From Chitinophagales bacterium (lineage in GTDB: Bacteria; Bacteroidota; Bacteroidia; Chitinophagales; CAIOSU01), in contig BPHB01000001.1 of the NCBI GenBank assembly GCA_026003335.1, forward strand, positions 570,591 through 634,590: a stretch of 64,000 nt of DNA, in the 5' to 3' direction. A program made the position numbers and the translations under genes. This document shows positions 63,164 through 64,000 of this stretch, in pieces. Numbering within the stretch: position 1 is the first letter of the stretch; each line of letters starts with the position of its first letter. Under the pieces are notes generated by a model, which was not told the DNA's origin, made no database searches, and saw only the letters and a program-made list of their open reading frames with translations.

Positions 63164-64000
63164 TTACTCTTCTTCATCCGCGAGCACAGAGGCTTTTACC
63201 AGATCATCAGCAGGTACATCTTCTTCGCTGAGGAGGATTTTTTCAATTTCTTTTACCAGCATATACTTTGCATCAGAGTTGGTGTTGTTCAGCACGATGA
63301 TGGTACAGGAATCCGTAACATACCGTACGAAGCTGGTACGGAAACCATTCCACAGACCATGGTGGTATACTGTTTTACTGTCCCCCCGGTCAATCAATCT
63401 GAAACCAAAGCCGTAGGGCACCCTGCGTTTGTTTTTCAGTGTACACATCGTAAAGGCCTCTTCCAGAATTTCAGGCTTGATGATCCGTCCGGAGTAGAGT
63501 GCCTGGTCCCACAGATAAAGGTCTTCTGCAGTGGAATAAATTCCTTTATCTCCCATGCATCCGTCATGTACCGTTTCGTCAATAACACGATAACCTTTCT
63601 TTGTACGCATATAGCCGGCTACTTTTGCTCTGTTTCTGCGGTTAATGGCGCTGCTGTATGCAAAAGTATTTTTCATGCCCAAAGGTTCAAAAAAGTGATT
63701 GTGCAGAAAGTCAGCAAAAAACTCTCCTGATATTTTTTCCACCAGATATGCCAGCACCACATAACCGGTATTGGAGTAAGCATGATATTTCCCCGGCACA
63801 AAATTTAGTGGCAGATGATGCTTTATCAGCATCGCTACTACTTCGTGATTGTAAGGCGCACGGTCTCCACTCCATTTATGTTCCAGAAGCCACATATAAT
63901 TCGGTAAGCCTGCTGTATGATTCAGCAAATGCCGGATGGTCATACCTGCATAAGGCCAGCGCGGGATGTATTTTCGTATTTCATCGTCAAAATTCAGCTT
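63164..64000 (-). CDS. Serine hydrolase, class C beta-lactamase family (partial)
   Basis: The gene is cut by the window end, which removes its N-terminus. The frame remains open from the ATG at 63943 to base 64000, with family sequence (LNFDDEIRKYIPRWPYAG), so the true start is outside. The visible part holds MTIRHLLNHTAGLP, the YSN triad motif (HAYSNTGYVVLAYLVEK) and the late HHGLWNGF block that corresponds to the KTG/HxG box. The SxxK nucleophile should lie upstream of the window. Such proteins act on peptides, esters or beta-lactams; a penicillin-binding or esterase role cannot be separated here. The C-terminus is acidic. Confidence 0.85.
   Translation of the reverse strand, partial: KLNFDDEIRKYIPRWPYAGMTIRHLLNHTAGLPNYMWLLEHKWSGDRAPYNHEVVAMLIKHHLPLNFVPGKYHAYSNTGYVVLAYLVEKISGEFFADFLHNHFFEPLGMKNTFAYSSAINRRNRAKVAGYMRTKKGYRVIDETVHDGCMGDKGIYSTAEDLYLWDQALYSGRIIKPEILEEAFTMCTLKNKRRVPYGFGFRLIDRGDSKTVYHHGLWNGFRTSFVRYVTDSCTIIVLNNTNSDAKYMLVKEIEKILLSEEDVPADDLVKASVLADEEE

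Overview
The window comes from a chromosome of a Bacteroidota bacterium, probably of the Chitinophagia/Saprospiria/Sphingobacteriia side of the phylum. This is inferred from gene content and not from a marker tree. The signs are three secreted proteins with type IX secretion (T9SS) C-terminal sorting domains (two type A, one type B/CHU_C), a PorV/PorQ-like barrel, SprB-type adhesin repeats, PKD lipoproteins, a TonB-dependent receptor, a bacillithiol deacetylase, a short housekeeping sigma factor without region 1.1, and promoter -7 boxes of the Bacteroidota form TAnnTTTG. Most of the window is ordinary core genome on both strands. There are no insertion sequences, phage genes or CRISPR arrays, and one tRNA (tRNA-Val, TAC).

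Layout. 0-10 kb: an AIM24-family protein, a zinc-ribbon protein, a large protein joining a degenerate NagB/6PGL-like domain to an alpha/beta-hydrolase, an exported thioredoxin, a T9SS-secreted purple acid phosphatase-like enzyme, a PKD lipoprotein, and a minus-strand operon of a family 2 glycosyltransferase with two Gfo/Idh/MocA oxidoreductases. 10-14 kb: nrdB-nrdA, class Ia ribonucleotide reductase. 14-20 kb: a PorV-like barrel overlapping a helix-hairpin-helix/outer-membrane protein, then bshB1, truB, ribF and a leucine-rich-repeat protein. 20-25.5 kb: holA, a stand-alone HsdR-N-type nuclease domain, glutamate dehydrogenase, cytochrome c maturation genes (ccmD-like, ccsA, ccmB) and a small His-rich lipoprotein. 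25.7-28.6 kb: DUF5683, dapB, lepB.

28.6-32.2 kb is a small toxic-anion island: an ArsR-type repressor and an ArsM arsenite methyltransferase, each preceded by an inverted repeat with the core CGTA-N4-TACG; then CrcB plus a DUF190 protein (fluoride export), a nucleosidase-like protein and a thioredoxin-coupled arsenate reductase. No arsenite efflux pump is present. The island ends at a terminator and the tRNA-Val gene.

32.5-46.6 kb: an AsmA-like protein, an orphan sensor kinase, a TonB-dependent receptor, a lineage-type helical protein, a giant SprB/PKD protein that also carries a dockerin-like calcium-binding pair and a cohesin-like domain, TerC and RibBA. 46.8-51.3 kb is an envelope-glycolipid set: a DPM1-like polyprenyl-phosphate glycosyltransferase facing a GT39 (ArnT-like), PAP2 phosphatase and LptF/G operon. 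51.3-64 kb: a hypothetical protein, a START-like domain with a histone-H1-like basic tail, rpoD, ffh, a beta-helix lipoprotein paired with a diheme cytochrome (TIGR03805/TIGR03806-type pair), a second giant SprB protein, a sterol-desaturase-family hydroxylase, a DUF5522 protein, a NYN-domain protein, and a serine hydrolase cut by the window end.

The items most worth following are the NagB-like/hydrolase fusion with eroded catalytic motifs, the paired ArsR operators around a pump-less arsenic island, the dockerin-plus-cohesin adhesin with three 8-base G/C tracts in its coding sequence, the basic-tailed START protein, and the beta-helix/diheme pair. All functional calls were made by reading motifs; no database search was run.
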